From assembly GCF_001929375.1 (NCBI RefSeq), contig NZ_MSGO01000008.1, positions 6,436-70,435 of the forward strand: a stretch of 64,000 nucleotides of DNA, in the 5' to 3' direction. Below are positions 25,289 through 34,465 of this stretch, in pieces. Position numbers and translations under genes: made by a program. How positions within the stretch are numbered: position 1 is the first letter of the stretch; the number at the start of each line of letters is the position of its first letter. Below the pieces are notes generated by a model, which did no database searches, was not told the DNA's origin, and saw only the letters and a program-made list of their open reading frames with translations. This DNA comes from Actinomyces oris (GTDB lineage Bacteria; Actinomycetota; Actinomycetes; Actinomycetales; Actinomycetaceae).

Positions 25289-26554
25289 TCAGAGCAGCCG
25301 GCGGGCCCCCGGCCCCGGCCTGGTGACGATCACCGCGGCCTGCTCGACGCCCGGCTCACGGTCCCGGTAGGTCCCGATCCACTGCGCGGCGAAGGCCTCA
25401 GCGTCATCGGCCCGCACCAGGGCGTACACCGACCCGCCCCACCCGGCGCCGAAGGAGGAGGCGCCGAAGGCACCCGCCTGGCGGGCCAGCGACACCATGA
25501 GCCGGGTCCGCGGCACCTGGTTGCACAGGCCGCGGTCGGCCAGCTCCTGGGAGCGGTGGAGGACCTCACCCACGCCCGGGTCGGCCGCGGCGATCAACCG
25601 AGCGCCGGCGGGAACCAGGACGAGGGACTCGATGAGGAACTGCTCGATGCGCTGCCTCTCGTAGCCGGGATCGCACAGCCCCAGCAGGTCCTTCAGGGCC
25701 GGGTCGCCGGCCGCCTGCTCGCCGGTGGCCTCCCCGACCAGGTGCCTGACCGCACCGGCCAGGGAGGCATCGCTGCGCCCGGTGGTCTCATTCCACCTGG
25801 CCAGCACCGCCTGGACGGTACTCGGCCCGCGGTTGTAGTCCTCCAGGGCCGCACCGGTCTTGTGGGCCAGCACCCCACTCACACCGACGACGAGCGCCCA
25901 CTGAGCGGGGAAGGAGATGGTCTGATCGATGCGCATCGGGTCGAATCCGGCCAGGAGCAGCCGATCCTGGGCGCCGCACAGCATACCGGTGTGGTCCTCG
26001 CTCCCACCGCGGGTGCCCACCCCGCTGGTCCCCGACAGGTCCCGCCACGCCCGTCCGCCCTCCACGGCGGCGAGGTAGCCGGCCAAGGACAGCCGGTCGG
26101 GCATCGACTCGATCCACCGGGGATCCTCGTCCCAGCCGTTGAGGGAGGCCAGGGCCAGGGCCGTGGCGCACACCAGCGCGGAGGACGAGCTCATCCCGGA
26201 GGCCGGCGGCAGGTCCGAGGAGATGGACAGGTGGGCCGCGGTGCCCGCCCCGAAGTTGAGGGTGAGGCGGTCCAGCACCGTCTGAAGGTAGCGGCCCCAG
26301 TGACCCGGCTCCAGACCCGGGTCCACCCCGGCACGCAGGGTGACCGGATCACCGCAGTCCGTGGTGGCGGTCAGGGTGGCGGGCGGCCCCGCCACGCGAC
26401 GCGCCCGCGCCGTGATCGCCCGGTCGACGGCGCCGACCAGGACCGAGCCGCCGGCGTAGTCGGTGTGCTTGCCCAGCACCTCGACGCGCCCGGGCACCCG
26501 CCAGGCGGTCTCCTCGGGCGCCTCACTCGTCGCCCCGTGCGTTTCCCGGTTCAC
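25289..26554 (-). CDS. GHMP-family sugar kinase, galactokinase-like but atypical
   Basis: A 421-residue GHMP kinase resembling GalK: motif 1 PGRVEVLGKHTDYAGG (about 21-36), ATP-binding motif 2 DLPPASGMSSSSAL (114-127), motif 3 GASSFGAGWGGSVYAL near the C terminus. Two substitutions stand out. GEHTDY of true galactokinases is GKHTDY (Lys at 29), and the catalytic GIMDQ block is replaced by GGSEDHT (183-189). These suggest a different substrate, or at least a distinct subfamily. It is the last gene of the galacto-/lacto-N-biose operon, overlapping the nucleotidyltransferase gene by ATGA. It could phosphorylate galactose, GalNAc or GlcNAc at C1; the operon has no recognisable NahK. Confidence 0.75.
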   Translation of the reverse strand: MNRETHGATSEAPEETAWRVPGRVEVLGKHTDYAGGSVLVGAVDRAITARARRVAGPPATLTATTDCGDPVTLRAGVDPGLEPGHWGRYLQTVLDRLTLNFGAGTAAHLSISSDLPPASGMSSSSALVCATALALASLNGWDEDPRWIESMPDRLSLAGYLAAVEGGRAWRDLSGTSGVGTRGGSEDHTGMLCGAQDRLLLAGFDPMRIDQTISFPAQWALVVGVSGVLAHKTGAALEDYNRGPSTVQAVLARWNETTGRSDASLAGAVRHLVGEATGEQAAGDPALKDLLGLCDPGYERQRIEQFLIESLVLVPAGARLIAAADPGVGEVLHRSQELADRGLCNQVPRTRLMVSLARQAGAFGASSFGAGWGGSVYALVRADDAEAFAAQWIGTYRDREPGVEQAAVIVTRPGPGARRLL

Positions 26555-27393
26555 AGCGCCACCTCCGTCCCGGACAGACGGGCCTCGACCTCGGCGATGT
26601 CCTCACGCCGCGACAGGTCCAGGACCCCGCCGGTCGCCGCCAGGACCGAGACCGGAGCGGGCAGGGCGCGCACGGCGTCGACGATCTCCAGCTCGCCGCG
26701 CGGCGAGGGGGTGATGCGGCGGCAGGCGGCGAAGATCTCAGGGGTGAACCGGAAGGCGTTCATCGACACCGGGGCGTGGGGCCCGGCGGCCCGGATCACC
26801 TCCGCCGAGGGCTTCTCCACGATCTCCTCCAGCGCCCCGTCACGGGCGCGCACGAGGGCGAAGGCGGCTATCCGCTCAGCGGGGATGTTGGACTCGGCCA
26901 CCAGGGCGGCACGGTCGAAACCGGCCAGGGCGTTGCCCCGGTGGCGGGCCAGGTCGCGCAGCACCTGACGGGGGTAGTAGTTGTCCCCGTTGACCATGAG
27001 GAGGGGCTCCCCGCCCACGGCGGCCTCGGCGGACAGGACGGCGTCGGCCGTCCCCAAGGGGTTGACCTGGACGGCCAGGTCGATCGTGAGCCGGGTGAGC
27101 TCCAGGGAGTCGACGTGACGGCGGAAGTCCTCGTGCTCGGGCCCCACGACCAGGACGGCCCGCTCGATCCCGGCGTCGGCCAGGGCCGAGAGGCTGTAGT
27201 CGATGAGCCGGTGCTCTCCGATGGGCATGAGGGCCTTGTAGCCGCTGGCCGCGGCCGTGGCCTGCTGAGAGGTCAGGCCGGAGCCGGCCGGGCTGCTCGC
27301 CCGCATGCGTGTGCCCAGGCCCCGGGCCAGGACGACGGCGACACGGGTGCGCTCCGCCGCTCCGCTCACCGTCTCAGTGATCGCGTCTGTCAT
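26551..27393 (-). CDS. Sugar-phosphate nucleotidyltransferase-like protein
   Basis: A 280-residue GT-A fold nucleotidyltransferase of the RmlA/GalU type. The nucleotide loop reads VAVVLARGLGTRMR (usual AGGxGTR), then KALMPIGEHRLIDYSLSALA with the conserved Lys-Pro, NPLGTADAVLSAEA and the metal-site MVNGDNYYP. Near the middle, EEIVEKPS is the classical EKP block. It would join a sugar 1-phosphate to UTP or another NTP. Start at MTDAITE, preceded by GGAAGGAA. In this operon it could act on galactose 1-phosphate or HexNAc 1-phosphate produced after GH112 phosphorolysis. Confidence 0.75.
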   Translation of the reverse strand: MTDAITETVSGAAERTRVAVVLARGLGTRMRASSPAGSGLTSQQATAAASGYKALMPIGEHRLIDYSLSALADAGIERAVLVVGPEHEDFRRHVDSLELTRLTIDLAVQVNPLGTADAVLSAEAAVGGEPLLMVNGDNYYPRQVLRDLARHRGNALAGFDRAALVAESNIPAERIAAFALVRARDGALEEIVEKPSAEVIRAAGPHAPVSMNAFRFTPEIFAACRRITPSPRGELEIVDAVRALPAPVSVLAATGGVLDLSRREDIAEVEARLSGTEVAL

Positions 27394-27415
27394 GGGTTCC
27401 TTCCTCCTGCCCGTC

Positions 27416-28834
27416 TCAGGCGTCCAGGCCGTAGTGGCTCGCGACGGCGGCCGCGGTGGCCCGGGCCTCGTCACCGGTGGGCATCTCGGCGAAGACCCGC
27501 AGGAGCGGCTCGGTGCCCGAGAAGCGGATCGTCACCCAGCCGCCGCAGGTGAAGTAGACCTTGCAGCCGTCCTCCCAGGAGACGCGCTCGACGTCGTGGG
27601 TGAAGGCGGGCAGGTCGTGGGCGGTGAAGATGCGCTCCTCCAGCTCGGTGCGCCGCTCGGAGGTGAAGCCGTAGGCGTTCTCCACCATGACGAGCTCACC
27701 GTACCGGGCCACGATGTCGGCGTAGAGCTCGGAGAGCCGCTTGCCCGAGGCCGCCACCGCCTCGACCAGCAGGGAGCCGGCGTAGACCCCGTCCTTGCCG
27801 GGGATGTGGCCGCGCACGGTCAGGCCCCCGGAGGACTCGCCCCCGATGACGGCCCCGGTCTCGGCCATCTTGGCACTGATCCACTTGAAGCCCACGGGCA
27901 CCTCGTAGCAGACCTGCCCATGGGCGGCCGCGACCCGGTCCAGCAGGTGGGTGGTGGACATGTTGCGCACGGCCGGCCCCGACCACCCCTTGCGGGTCAG
28001 CAGGTAGTCGTAGAGCAGGACCAGGACCTGGTTGGGGGTGAGGTAGGCGCCGGTGTCGTCGATGATGCCCAGGCGGTCCGCGTCCCCGTCGGTGGCGATG
28101 CCCAGGTCCGCGCCGGACTCGACGACGGCGTTGCGCAGGGCGGCGACGGTCCCCTCGGTGGGCGAGGGCATGCGGCCCCCGAACAGGGGATCGTGGCGGT
28201 CGTGGATGACGTCGACCTGGCAGCGGGCGGTCAGCAGGATCGTCTGCAGGCTGGTCTCGGAGACCCCGAACATCGGGTCCAGCACGATATGCATGTGGGC
28301 GTGGCGGATGGTCTCGGTGTCGAGCTTGTCGATGATGGCGTCCAGGTACCAGTTGATGGAGCGCTGGACGGTGACGAGCTCGCTGGAGCGGGCCTCATGG
28401 GGCTCGACGCTGCGCACGTCCGCGTCCGTCAGGCCCTGCACGGAGGCGGTGAGCTCGTCGGTGACCGCCAGGTCGGCGTCGCGGCCACCGGGCAGGAAGA
28501 TCTTGATGCCGTTGTACAGGGCTGGGTTGTGGGAGGCGGTCACGGCCATCCCGTACGCGGCCCCCAGGCGGCGCACCGTCCACATGGTGGTGGGGGTCGG
28601 GGAGGGACGGTCGATGAGGGTGACCCGGATGGCGTTGCCGACGAGCACCTCAATGGCCCACCAGGCGGCGGTGTCGGACAGGAAGCGGCGGTCATAGCCG
28701 ATGACGACGCCCTGCTCGGCCGTGCCCTCCTCAAGGATACGGTTGGCCAGCCCCTGGGTCAGGAGCCTGACGTTGGCGCGGGTGAACTCATCGCCGATCA
28801 CGGCTCTCCAGCCGCCGGTGCCGAAGTGGATCAT
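27416..28834 (-). CDS. Phosphohexomutase (phosphoglucomutase/phosphomannomutase superfamily)
   Basis: A 472-residue alpha-D-phosphohexomutase with all four signatures. Phosphoserine loop AVTASHNPALYNGIK (Ser about residue 99); metal loop IATDGDADRLGIID (about 244-257); sugar-binding GGESSGGLTVRGHIPGKDG; phosphate-binding TIRFSGTEPLLRVFAE. It interconverts 1- and 6-phosphates of a hexose or HexNAc. Encoded 22 nt before the nucleotidyltransferase in the operon, so it probably channels glucose 1-phosphate or GlcNAc/GalNAc 1-phosphate into central metabolism (inference). Confidence 0.88.
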   Translation of the reverse strand: MIHFGTGGWRAVIGDEFTRANVRLLTQGLANRILEEGTAEQGVVIGYDRRFLSDTAAWWAIEVLVGNAIRVTLIDRPSPTPTTMWTVRRLGAAYGMAVTASHNPALYNGIKIFLPGGRDADLAVTDELTASVQGLTDADVRSVEPHEARSSELVTVQRSINWYLDAIIDKLDTETIRHAHMHIVLDPMFGVSETSLQTILLTARCQVDVIHDRHDPLFGGRMPSPTEGTVAALRNAVVESGADLGIATDGDADRLGIIDDTGAYLTPNQVLVLLYDYLLTRKGWSGPAVRNMSTTHLLDRVAAAHGQVCYEVPVGFKWISAKMAETGAVIGGESSGGLTVRGHIPGKDGVYAGSLLVEAVAASGKRLSELYADIVARYGELVMVENAYGFTSERRTELEERIFTAHDLPAFTHDVERVSWEDGCKVYFTCGGWVTIRFSGTEPLLRVFAEMPTGDEARATAAAVASHYGLDA

Positions 28835-28926
28835 GGGGGTTCCTCTGCTGAGGCGCCGCTGCCCGGGACGGGGCGACGAGATGGATAGGGGGGTGGTGAG
28901 GGAGGAGCGCTGGGGGCGGGAGGGGC

Positions 28927-29790
28927 TCAGCCCTTGACGGCGCCGGCCGCCAGGCCGGACTGCCAGAAGCGCTGCAGGCCCAGGAACAGCACGATCAAGG
29001 GGATGACGCCCAGGAGAGCGCCCTGGAGGAGCGCCCCGTACTGGGGGTTGAAGTAGGTCGACATGCCGTAGAGCCCCAGGGTGACGGGCTTGAGCTCGGC
29101 GGAGTTGATGGTCATCAGCGGCAGGAAGAAGTTGTTCCAGGTCGCCACGAAGATGAACAGGAAGATGGTCACCATCGCCGGCGCGAGCAGCCGCAGCACG
29201 ATGGTGAAGAAGATACGGATCTCGCTGGCCCCGTCAATGCGGGCGGAGTCGATGATCTCGTTGGGCACCGAGGAGTCGGCGTAGACGCGGCCCAGGAAGA
29301 CCCCGAAGGGGCTGACCGAGCACGGCAGGATGATCGACCAGACGGTGTTGGTCAGGTGAACGGCGTCGAGGACCAGGTACAGCGGGATGGTCAGCAGCGC
29401 GATGGGCATGAGCAGGCCGGAGAGGATGACGACCTGGACGGCGCCCCGGCCCGCGAAGTCGAACTTCGCCAGACCGTAGCCGGCCGCCACCGACAGGAGC
29501 GTGCCCAGCACCCCGGCGACGGTCGAGTAGAGCAGGGAGTTGAGGATCCAGCGCCAGAAGAGCCCCTGGGTCCAGCTCATGAGCGCGCTGTAGTTGGCGG
29601 AGAAGCCGTTGCGGCCGGAGAACCACCACCCGGAGGTGGTCAGCAGGTCGGAGTTGGACTTGGTGGAGGAGATGATGAGCCAGTAGACCGGGCCGAGCAT
29701 GTAGGCCAGGACGATGACCAGGACCGCGATGGTCAGGGCCCGTGCGGGCACCGACGGGCGCAGCGAGCGAGGAGTGTCGGTGGGCTTCAC
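28927..29790 (-). CDS. ABC sugar transporter permease, MalG type
   Basis: A 287-residue inner-membrane permease with six helices. The EAA loop, EIIDSARIDGASEIRIFFTI, contacts the ATPase. C-terminal FWQSGLAAGAVKG is typical of the CUT1 family second permease. GTG start overlapping the stop of the first permease (GTGA). No ATPase gene is in this operon; CUT1 transporters commonly share a genome-wide MsmK-like ATPase, so this is normal. Confidence 0.9.
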   Translation of the reverse strand: MKPTDTPRSLRPSVPARALTIAVLVIVLAYMLGPVYWLIISSTKSNSDLLTTSGWWFSGRNGFSANYSALMSWTQGLFWRWILNSLLYSTVAGVLGTLLSVAAGYGLAKFDFAGRGAVQVVILSGLLMPIALLTIPLYLVLDAVHLTNTVWSIILPCSVSPFGVFLGRVYADSSVPNEIIDSARIDGASEIRIFFTIVLRLLAPAMVTIFLFIFVATWNNFFLPLMTINSAELKPVTLGLYGMSTYFNPQYGALLQGALLGVIPLIVLFLGLQRFWQSGLAAGAVKG

Positions 29791-30740
29791 TTGTCGATCC
29801 TGTTCTGCACGAGGGCGTAGAGGGCGGCCAGGGCGCCGGCCACCAGGGCGATGAGGACGGAGATTGCCGAGGCCGGGCCCGAGCCGGAGGGCGAGAGCGC
29901 ACCGGTCATCGAGTTGTAGGCCATCATCATCGGCGTGTAGTCCAGCCCCATCCACTGGTTCTGGCTGTACAGGACGGTGGGCTCGTTGAACAGCTGCACC
30001 GTCCCGATGATGGAGAGCAGGACCGCCAGCAGCGAGGCGGAACGAACCATGGGGATCTTGATGCGCCGGACGATCTGCCACCCGCTGGCCCCGTCGATGC
30101 GGGCGGCCTCGTAGAGCTCACGGGGCACGGACTGCAGCGCCGCCAGGAAGATGAGCATGTTGTAGCCGGTGAAGGTCCACGTCGTGATGTTGGCCATCGA
30201 CCACAGGATGATGCTGCGGCCGAAGAAGTCCACCTTGAGGCCCACCAGTCCCAGCAGCTCATTGATGGGGGAGAAGCTGGGGTTGTACATGTAGAGCCAC
30301 ATGATCGCGGCCACGATGCCGGGGATCGCGTAGGGCAGGAAGAAGCCCAGGCGGAAGACCGTCACCCGCTTCACCGGGAGGGAGTCGAGCACCAGCGCCA
30401 GGGCGAGGGCCGCCAGGATCATGACCGGGACCTGGACCACGCCGAACAGCAGGACCCGCCCCAGTCCCTTCCAGAAGGCGGGCTGACCCGCCGCCTGGAC
30501 GTAGTTGTCCAGGCCCACGAAGGTGCTCACCTTCTCCCCGCCGCCGTAGAGGTCCGAGCCCGAGGCGACATCGCGGAAGAAGGACCGGTAGACCGACACC
30601 ACGATCGGAATGAGGAAGACGACGGCGAACATGGCCAGGAACGGGGCCACGAACCCGATGCCCGCCCGGGCCTCCCTACGCTTTCGCAGTGAGGTGGTGC
30701 GGATGGCGGATGCGCCCTTGGTCGTTGTCGTCGTGCTCAT
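29787..30740 (-). CDS. ABC sugar transporter permease, MalF type
   Basis: A 317-residue CUT1 family permease. After a cytoplasmic N terminus there are six helices (starting about residues 30, 96, 130, 180, 228 and 285). The EAA loop ELYEAARIDGASGWQIVRRI lies between helices 4 and 5. It is placed between the binding-protein gene and the MalG-like permease, as in most such operons, and translationally coupled to the latter. Predicted cargo, from the GH112 gene upstream, is galacto-N-biose or lacto-N-biose. Confidence 0.9.
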   Translation of the reverse strand: MSTTTTTKGASAIRTTSLRKRREARAGIGFVAPFLAMFAVVFLIPIVVSVYRSFFRDVASGSDLYGGGEKVSTFVGLDNYVQAAGQPAFWKGLGRVLLFGVVQVPVMILAALALALVLDSLPVKRVTVFRLGFFLPYAIPGIVAAIMWLYMYNPSFSPINELLGLVGLKVDFFGRSIILWSMANITTWTFTGYNMLIFLAALQSVPRELYEAARIDGASGWQIVRRIKIPMVRSASLLAVLLSIIGTVQLFNEPTVLYSQNQWMGLDYTPMMMAYNSMTGALSPSGSGPASAISVLIALVAGALAALYALVQNRIDK

Positions 30741-30796
30741 GATGCTCTCACTTCGATCGTGGTGCCGGTGGCTGCCCGTGGGCCGTGCTCGAGCGC

Positions 30797-32089
30797 CTAC
30801 TCGGCGACGGGCAGGTTGGCGTCCTTCAGGGAGCTGACGGAGGTCTTCTGGGCCGCCTGGAAGATGTCATCGACCTTGCCGGTCCCCTTCCCGGCCGCCT
30901 CGGCGGCCTTGGTCATGGGGTCGGCCAGGGAGGGCCAGGTCGGCATGAAGCCGAACGTGGAGTTCACGGCCGCGTTGGCCTTGGTGAACTCGGTGTAGAC
31001 GTCCTGGCCACCGAAGAAGGTGGAGATGGTCTGCGGGGTCTTCACCGGGGCCTTCGCGGTCAGGACCAGTCCCTGGGTGGCCAGGTCATCGACCTGGGTG
31101 TTGAACCAGTCGTTGAAGGCCATGGCCCCCTCGGGGTTGGAGCAGCCCTTGAGGACGGCCACTCCCGAGCCGCCGTCGGGACCGGACATGGCCTTGTCCC
31201 CGAAGGCGGGCAGCTGGGCGACCGCCCAGGACCCGGCATTGGGGGAGTCCTTCATGGTGTCGGCCAGGAGCGCGCCCTCCCAGGCGGCCCCGATGGTGCC
31301 GATGAGCTGCTGGTCGACCAGCGCCTTGCCGAAGGAGTCGTCCCAGCGGTTGGCCACGAGGGCCGTCTTGGAGTCCAGGACCCCCTGCCAGAAGGAGGAG
31401 ACCTTGGCGGTCTGCGGGCTGGAGACGTTGACCTTCCACTTGTCGTTCTCGGCGCTGAACCACTGGGCACCGGCAGCGGCCGCCTGGCCCGCCAGGGTGT
31501 TGGGGGCCTCGTCGGGCTCGAAGGCCAGGGCGTACTTGCCCTGCTCGGCCGCCTTCTTGGCGACCTCGGCCAGCTCGGCGCTCGTCGTGGGCACCTTCAG
31601 CCCGAGCTGGTCGAAGGCGACCTTGTTGTAGAAGTAGACCAGAGGGCCGGAGTCCTGCGGCAGGCCGACGACGGTCTTGCCCACGGTCATCAGCGACATC
31701 GACCCCTCGGAGAAGTGCTCTTTGTACTTCTCGGCCTGGGCGGAGACGTCGGTGAGCAGTCCGGAGGTGTAGAGCTTGGGGATCTCGGCGTAGCCGACCT
31801 GCGCCAGGCAGGGGCCGGTTCCGGCCTTGACGTCGTTCTCCAGCTTGACGTTCATGTCCGCGGCCTTGCCGTCGAACTTGGTGGCCTCGACCTTCATGTC
31901 GGGGTGAGCGGCGTTCCAGCGGGCCACGATGTCGTTGACCTTCGTCATCCCCTCGCCGTCGGGCAGGCGGTGCAGGTAGCGGATGACGCCGCCGGAGGAG
32001 GCCGAGCCGGATGAGCCGGTCGTGGCCGAGCAGCCCGCGGTGAGCATCGCGAAGGCGAGCAGCGAGGCGGCCAGTGCGTGTTTCTTCAT
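30797..32089 (-). CDS. Sugar-binding lipoprotein of the ABC transporter (galacto-/lacto-N-biose candidate)
   Basis: A 430-residue extracellular solute-binding protein, family 1. Signal peptide MKKHALAASLLAFAMLTAGC with lipobox LTAGC, then a Ser/Gly linker and the two-lobe fold (VNDIVARWNAAHPDMKVEAT; FYNKVAFDQLGLKVPTTSAE; GTIGAAWEGALLADTM). Start chosen at MKKH, with an AAGGAAA ribosome binding site; a longer frame upstream is not protein-like. Sits between GH112 and the permease genes, consistent with binding of the disaccharide the phosphorylase cleaves. Functionally analogous to bifidobacterial GNB/LNB-binding protein, though I cannot judge orthology. Confidence 0.88.
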   Translation of the reverse strand: MKKHALAASLLAFAMLTAGCSATTGSSGSASSGGVIRYLHRLPDGEGMTKVNDIVARWNAAHPDMKVEATKFDGKAADMNVKLENDVKAGTGPCLAQVGYAEIPKLYTSGLLTDVSAQAEKYKEHFSEGSMSLMTVGKTVVGLPQDSGPLVYFYNKVAFDQLGLKVPTTSAELAEVAKKAAEQGKYALAFEPDEAPNTLAGQAAAAGAQWFSAENDKWKVNVSSPQTAKVSSFWQGVLDSKTALVANRWDDSFGKALVDQQLIGTIGAAWEGALLADTMKDSPNAGSWAVAQLPAFGDKAMSGPDGGSGVAVLKGCSNPEGAMAFNDWFNTQVDDLATQGLVLTAKAPVKTPQTISTFFGGQDVYTEFTKANAAVNSTFGFMPTWPSLADPMTKAAEAAGKGTGKVDDIFQAAQKTSVSSLKDANLPVAE

Positions 32090-32234
32090 GGGAGTTTCCT
32101 TCTTCGTCATTGAAAAGGCCCGGCGTCTGCCGGAAGGAGTGGGGACGCGGCGGGGCGGTGACGTGGAGCCGTCGATGCTGCTGGTGCCGTCGGTGCGCGC
32201 CCGTGAGTGGAGCGTGGATATGGAACGGGGGTGC

Positions 32235-34445
32235 TCACTGCGAGGCAGCGGTGAGCCACTGGTGCCCTCCTTCCTCCAGGTGGACCGTCCGGGGGCCCTG
32301 GGGCGTCGGCACCGTCGTGGTGACGGGCTCCAGGGAGTTGTTGATGACGAGGGTGGTGCGGCCATCGGGGTAGGCGGCCACCTCCACCCTGGGGTCGAGG
32401 GCCGCCCAGGCGGAGAACTCCTCCTGGCGCCCCGCGGCCCAGAAGATGGCCCGGTGCAGCAGCCGGGAGTTCTGGGCGCTGTAGGGCAGTCCCGTGGCGT
32501 ACACCGTCCGGCCCCGACCCAGCTCGTGGACCGCGAGGCGGACCTGGCCGTCGGCGGCGTCGAGCACCCGGGTGGCGGGACTGGTGACGACGATGTCGGG
32601 GGTGCCCTCGCCGTCGTCGAGGCCTCCGGTCAGGTCCCGGGTGATGAAGTGCTCCTCCACCTCGGGCGGACGACGGCGCGTGCTCAGGCCCCAGCCGATC
32701 TCCCGGTCGACGCCCAGGACGTCGGCGAGCTGGAAGGTGACCCCGTGGGCGGGGTGGGCGCTGGGCGCCCCCACCCCGATGAGGCCGCCGCCGGCGGCCA
32801 CGAAGGAGCTGACCGCGGCCACCAGCTCCGCATCCGCCCACTGCTCGCCCCCGGAGAAGGCGGTGCCCTCGGCGCCGGCGCAGATGAGGACCTTCACGTC
32901 CGGGGCCAGGCCGGCGCGCACGTCGTCGAAGGACAGGAACTCCGCGTCCACCGGCAGGCCCGATAGCGCCTCGAGGACCCCCAGGTAGGTGTAGGTCTGG
33001 CGGTACCACAGGGCGTGCGCGACCATATGCGTCATCCAGGAGCGCAGGCGGCCCCAGGAGTTGACGACCGCGACCTTGAAGCCGGGGGTCCGCGGACGCT
33101 GCCCCGCGGAGCGCTCGTGGATGGCGCGGAACTCCGCGACGATCTGCTCGACGCGGTCGATGAAGTCGGGGTGCTCGACGGCCAGGGACAGGTAGCCTCC
33201 GTAGCCGATCCGGTCCAGGGGGGAGCGCACGATGGCGCGCCGGGCCTCCAGCCAGCTGCGGTTGGCCTCGGTGACGGGGTCGCCGCCCGGGTGGAAGACA
33301 TCGGGGAAGAAGTACGGCAGGAAGCGGCCCTCGGTGTAGCGCACGTGCGGGATGTCGGCGATCATCCGGCAGGTCGCCCCCGATCCGACCGAGCCGACGA
33401 CGGCGTCCAGGCCGGTGGTGGCGAAGTGCTCGCCGTAGGGCTCGGCGCCGATCCAGTTGTCGCCCAGGAACATCATCGCCTCCTTGCCCTGGGCGTGGAC
33501 GGCGTCGGTCAGCTCGCGCACCCGGGAGCACACGAAGCGCTGCTGGAAGTCGATCCAGTCGCGGAAGGCGCGGGTGGGGACCCGGAAGGGAGAGTTGTAG
33601 TAGCCGGCGTCGACGAAGTCCTCAGCGGTCAGGCGGTAGCCGTACTCCTCCTCGAAGGCCTCCAGGGCGGGAACGCTCACCGAGGCGGAGTAGCCGAACC
33701 AGTCGACGAAGCGCTCGGTGGCGTCGGCGCCGTAGACGAGGGTGAAGTGGTAGAAGAAGGTGGTGAAGCGGACCACGTCCACCTCGGGGTGCTCAGTGAG
33801 CCAAGCGCTCAGGTGGGCGCGCACGTGGGACCACGTGGCCTCGTGGCGCACGTCGAAGGGCTTCTCCTTGACGCGCGTGGGGTCCTCGTCCCAGCCGTTG
33901 GTGAGGTAGTTGTACATCTGGGTGGGGTCCCAGGTCTGGATCGCCAGGAAGCTGACGGTGTAGACGTGCCCGGCGAGGGCCTCGTGCACGGTGACCGTGC
34001 GCCCGTCGGCCTCGATGCTCCACGCGCAGGCGGGCAGCTCCTCACCGGTAGTGCGGTCGTGGGCCTGCCACCAGCGCGTCACGTCGCAGTCGGTGTCGGG
34101 GCGGACCTGGTCGGCGAACCAGGAGGCCAGCAGGTTGATGCTCACGGGGCCGTCAGCGGTGGCGGCGACCCGGTCGGACATGAGGAAGATCCGGGTGGCC
34201 TCCTGCGGATGGGCGTCGGCCCAGGCGTTGTCGCCGCGGCCCACGAAGTAGGTGGAGTAGACCCTGGTGGCCAGCTCCGAGACGATGTCGGGCAGCTCGG
34301 TGCCGTCGGAGTTCCGCACGGCGTCGGCACCCAGGCGGGCGATGAGGTGGCGGACCTCCTCATCCATGCCGGTCTGGATCGGCAGGGTGAGGCGTCCCCT
34401 CGCCTGAGCGGGGAGCGGCGCCGCGGGCTGGGTCTGGAGAGACAT
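32235..34445 (-). CDS. GH112 1,3-beta-galactosyl-N-acetylhexosamine phosphorylase
   Basis: A 736-residue cytoplasmic enzyme that phosphorolyses galacto-N-biose (Gal-beta-1,3-GalNAc, mucin core 1) and/or lacto-N-biose to galactose 1-phosphate and free HexNAc. It matches family GH112 along its length: ADAVRNSDGTELPDIV near the N terminus, YTVSFLAIQTWDPTQMYNYL, VVRFTTFFYHFTL, GYRLTAEDFVDAGYYNSPFR, GKEAMMFLGDNWIGAEPYGE, ADIPHVRYTEGRFLPYFFPD, RIGYGGYLSLA, NSWGRLRSWM, INGGxx-like CAGAEGTAFSGG, and a final YATGLPYSAQNSRLL. The C-terminal region is slightly shorter than the bifidobacterial enzyme. Start at MSLQTQP with AGGAG. First structural gene of the operon behind the ROK regulator. No signal peptide, so the substrate must be imported. 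Confidence 0.93.
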   Translation of the reverse strand: MSLQTQPAAPLPAQARGRLTLPIQTGMDEEVRHLIARLGADAVRNSDGTELPDIVSELATRVYSTYFVGRGDNAWADAHPQEATRIFLMSDRVAATADGPVSINLLASWFADQVRPDTDCDVTRWWQAHDRTTGEELPACAWSIEADGRTVTVHEALAGHVYTVSFLAIQTWDPTQMYNYLTNGWDEDPTRVKEKPFDVRHEATWSHVRAHLSAWLTEHPEVDVVRFTTFFYHFTLVYGADATERFVDWFGYSASVSVPALEAFEEEYGYRLTAEDFVDAGYYNSPFRVPTRAFRDWIDFQQRFVCSRVRELTDAVHAQGKEAMMFLGDNWIGAEPYGEHFATTGLDAVVGSVGSGATCRMIADIPHVRYTEGRFLPYFFPDVFHPGGDPVTEANRSWLEARRAIVRSPLDRIGYGGYLSLAVEHPDFIDRVEQIVAEFRAIHERSAGQRPRTPGFKVAVVNSWGRLRSWMTHMVAHALWYRQTYTYLGVLEALSGLPVDAEFLSFDDVRAGLAPDVKVLICAGAEGTAFSGGEQWADAELVAAVSSFVAAGGGLIGVGAPSAHPAHGVTFQLADVLGVDREIGWGLSTRRRPPEVEEHFITRDLTGGLDDGEGTPDIVVTSPATRVLDAADGQVRLAVHELGRGRTVYATGLPYSAQNSRLLHRAIFWAAGRQEEFSAWAALDPRVEVAAYPDGRTTLVINNSLEPVTTTVPTPQGPRTVHLEEGGHQWLTAASQ

Positions 34446-34465
34446 CAGCACTCCTTCGGGCTGAA

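Noticed and set aside
25556-26968. 470-codon plus-strand open frame opposite the GHMP kinase and nucleotidyltransferase
   Set aside because: Low-complexity translation, no start signal, lies opposite two genes with clear motifs.
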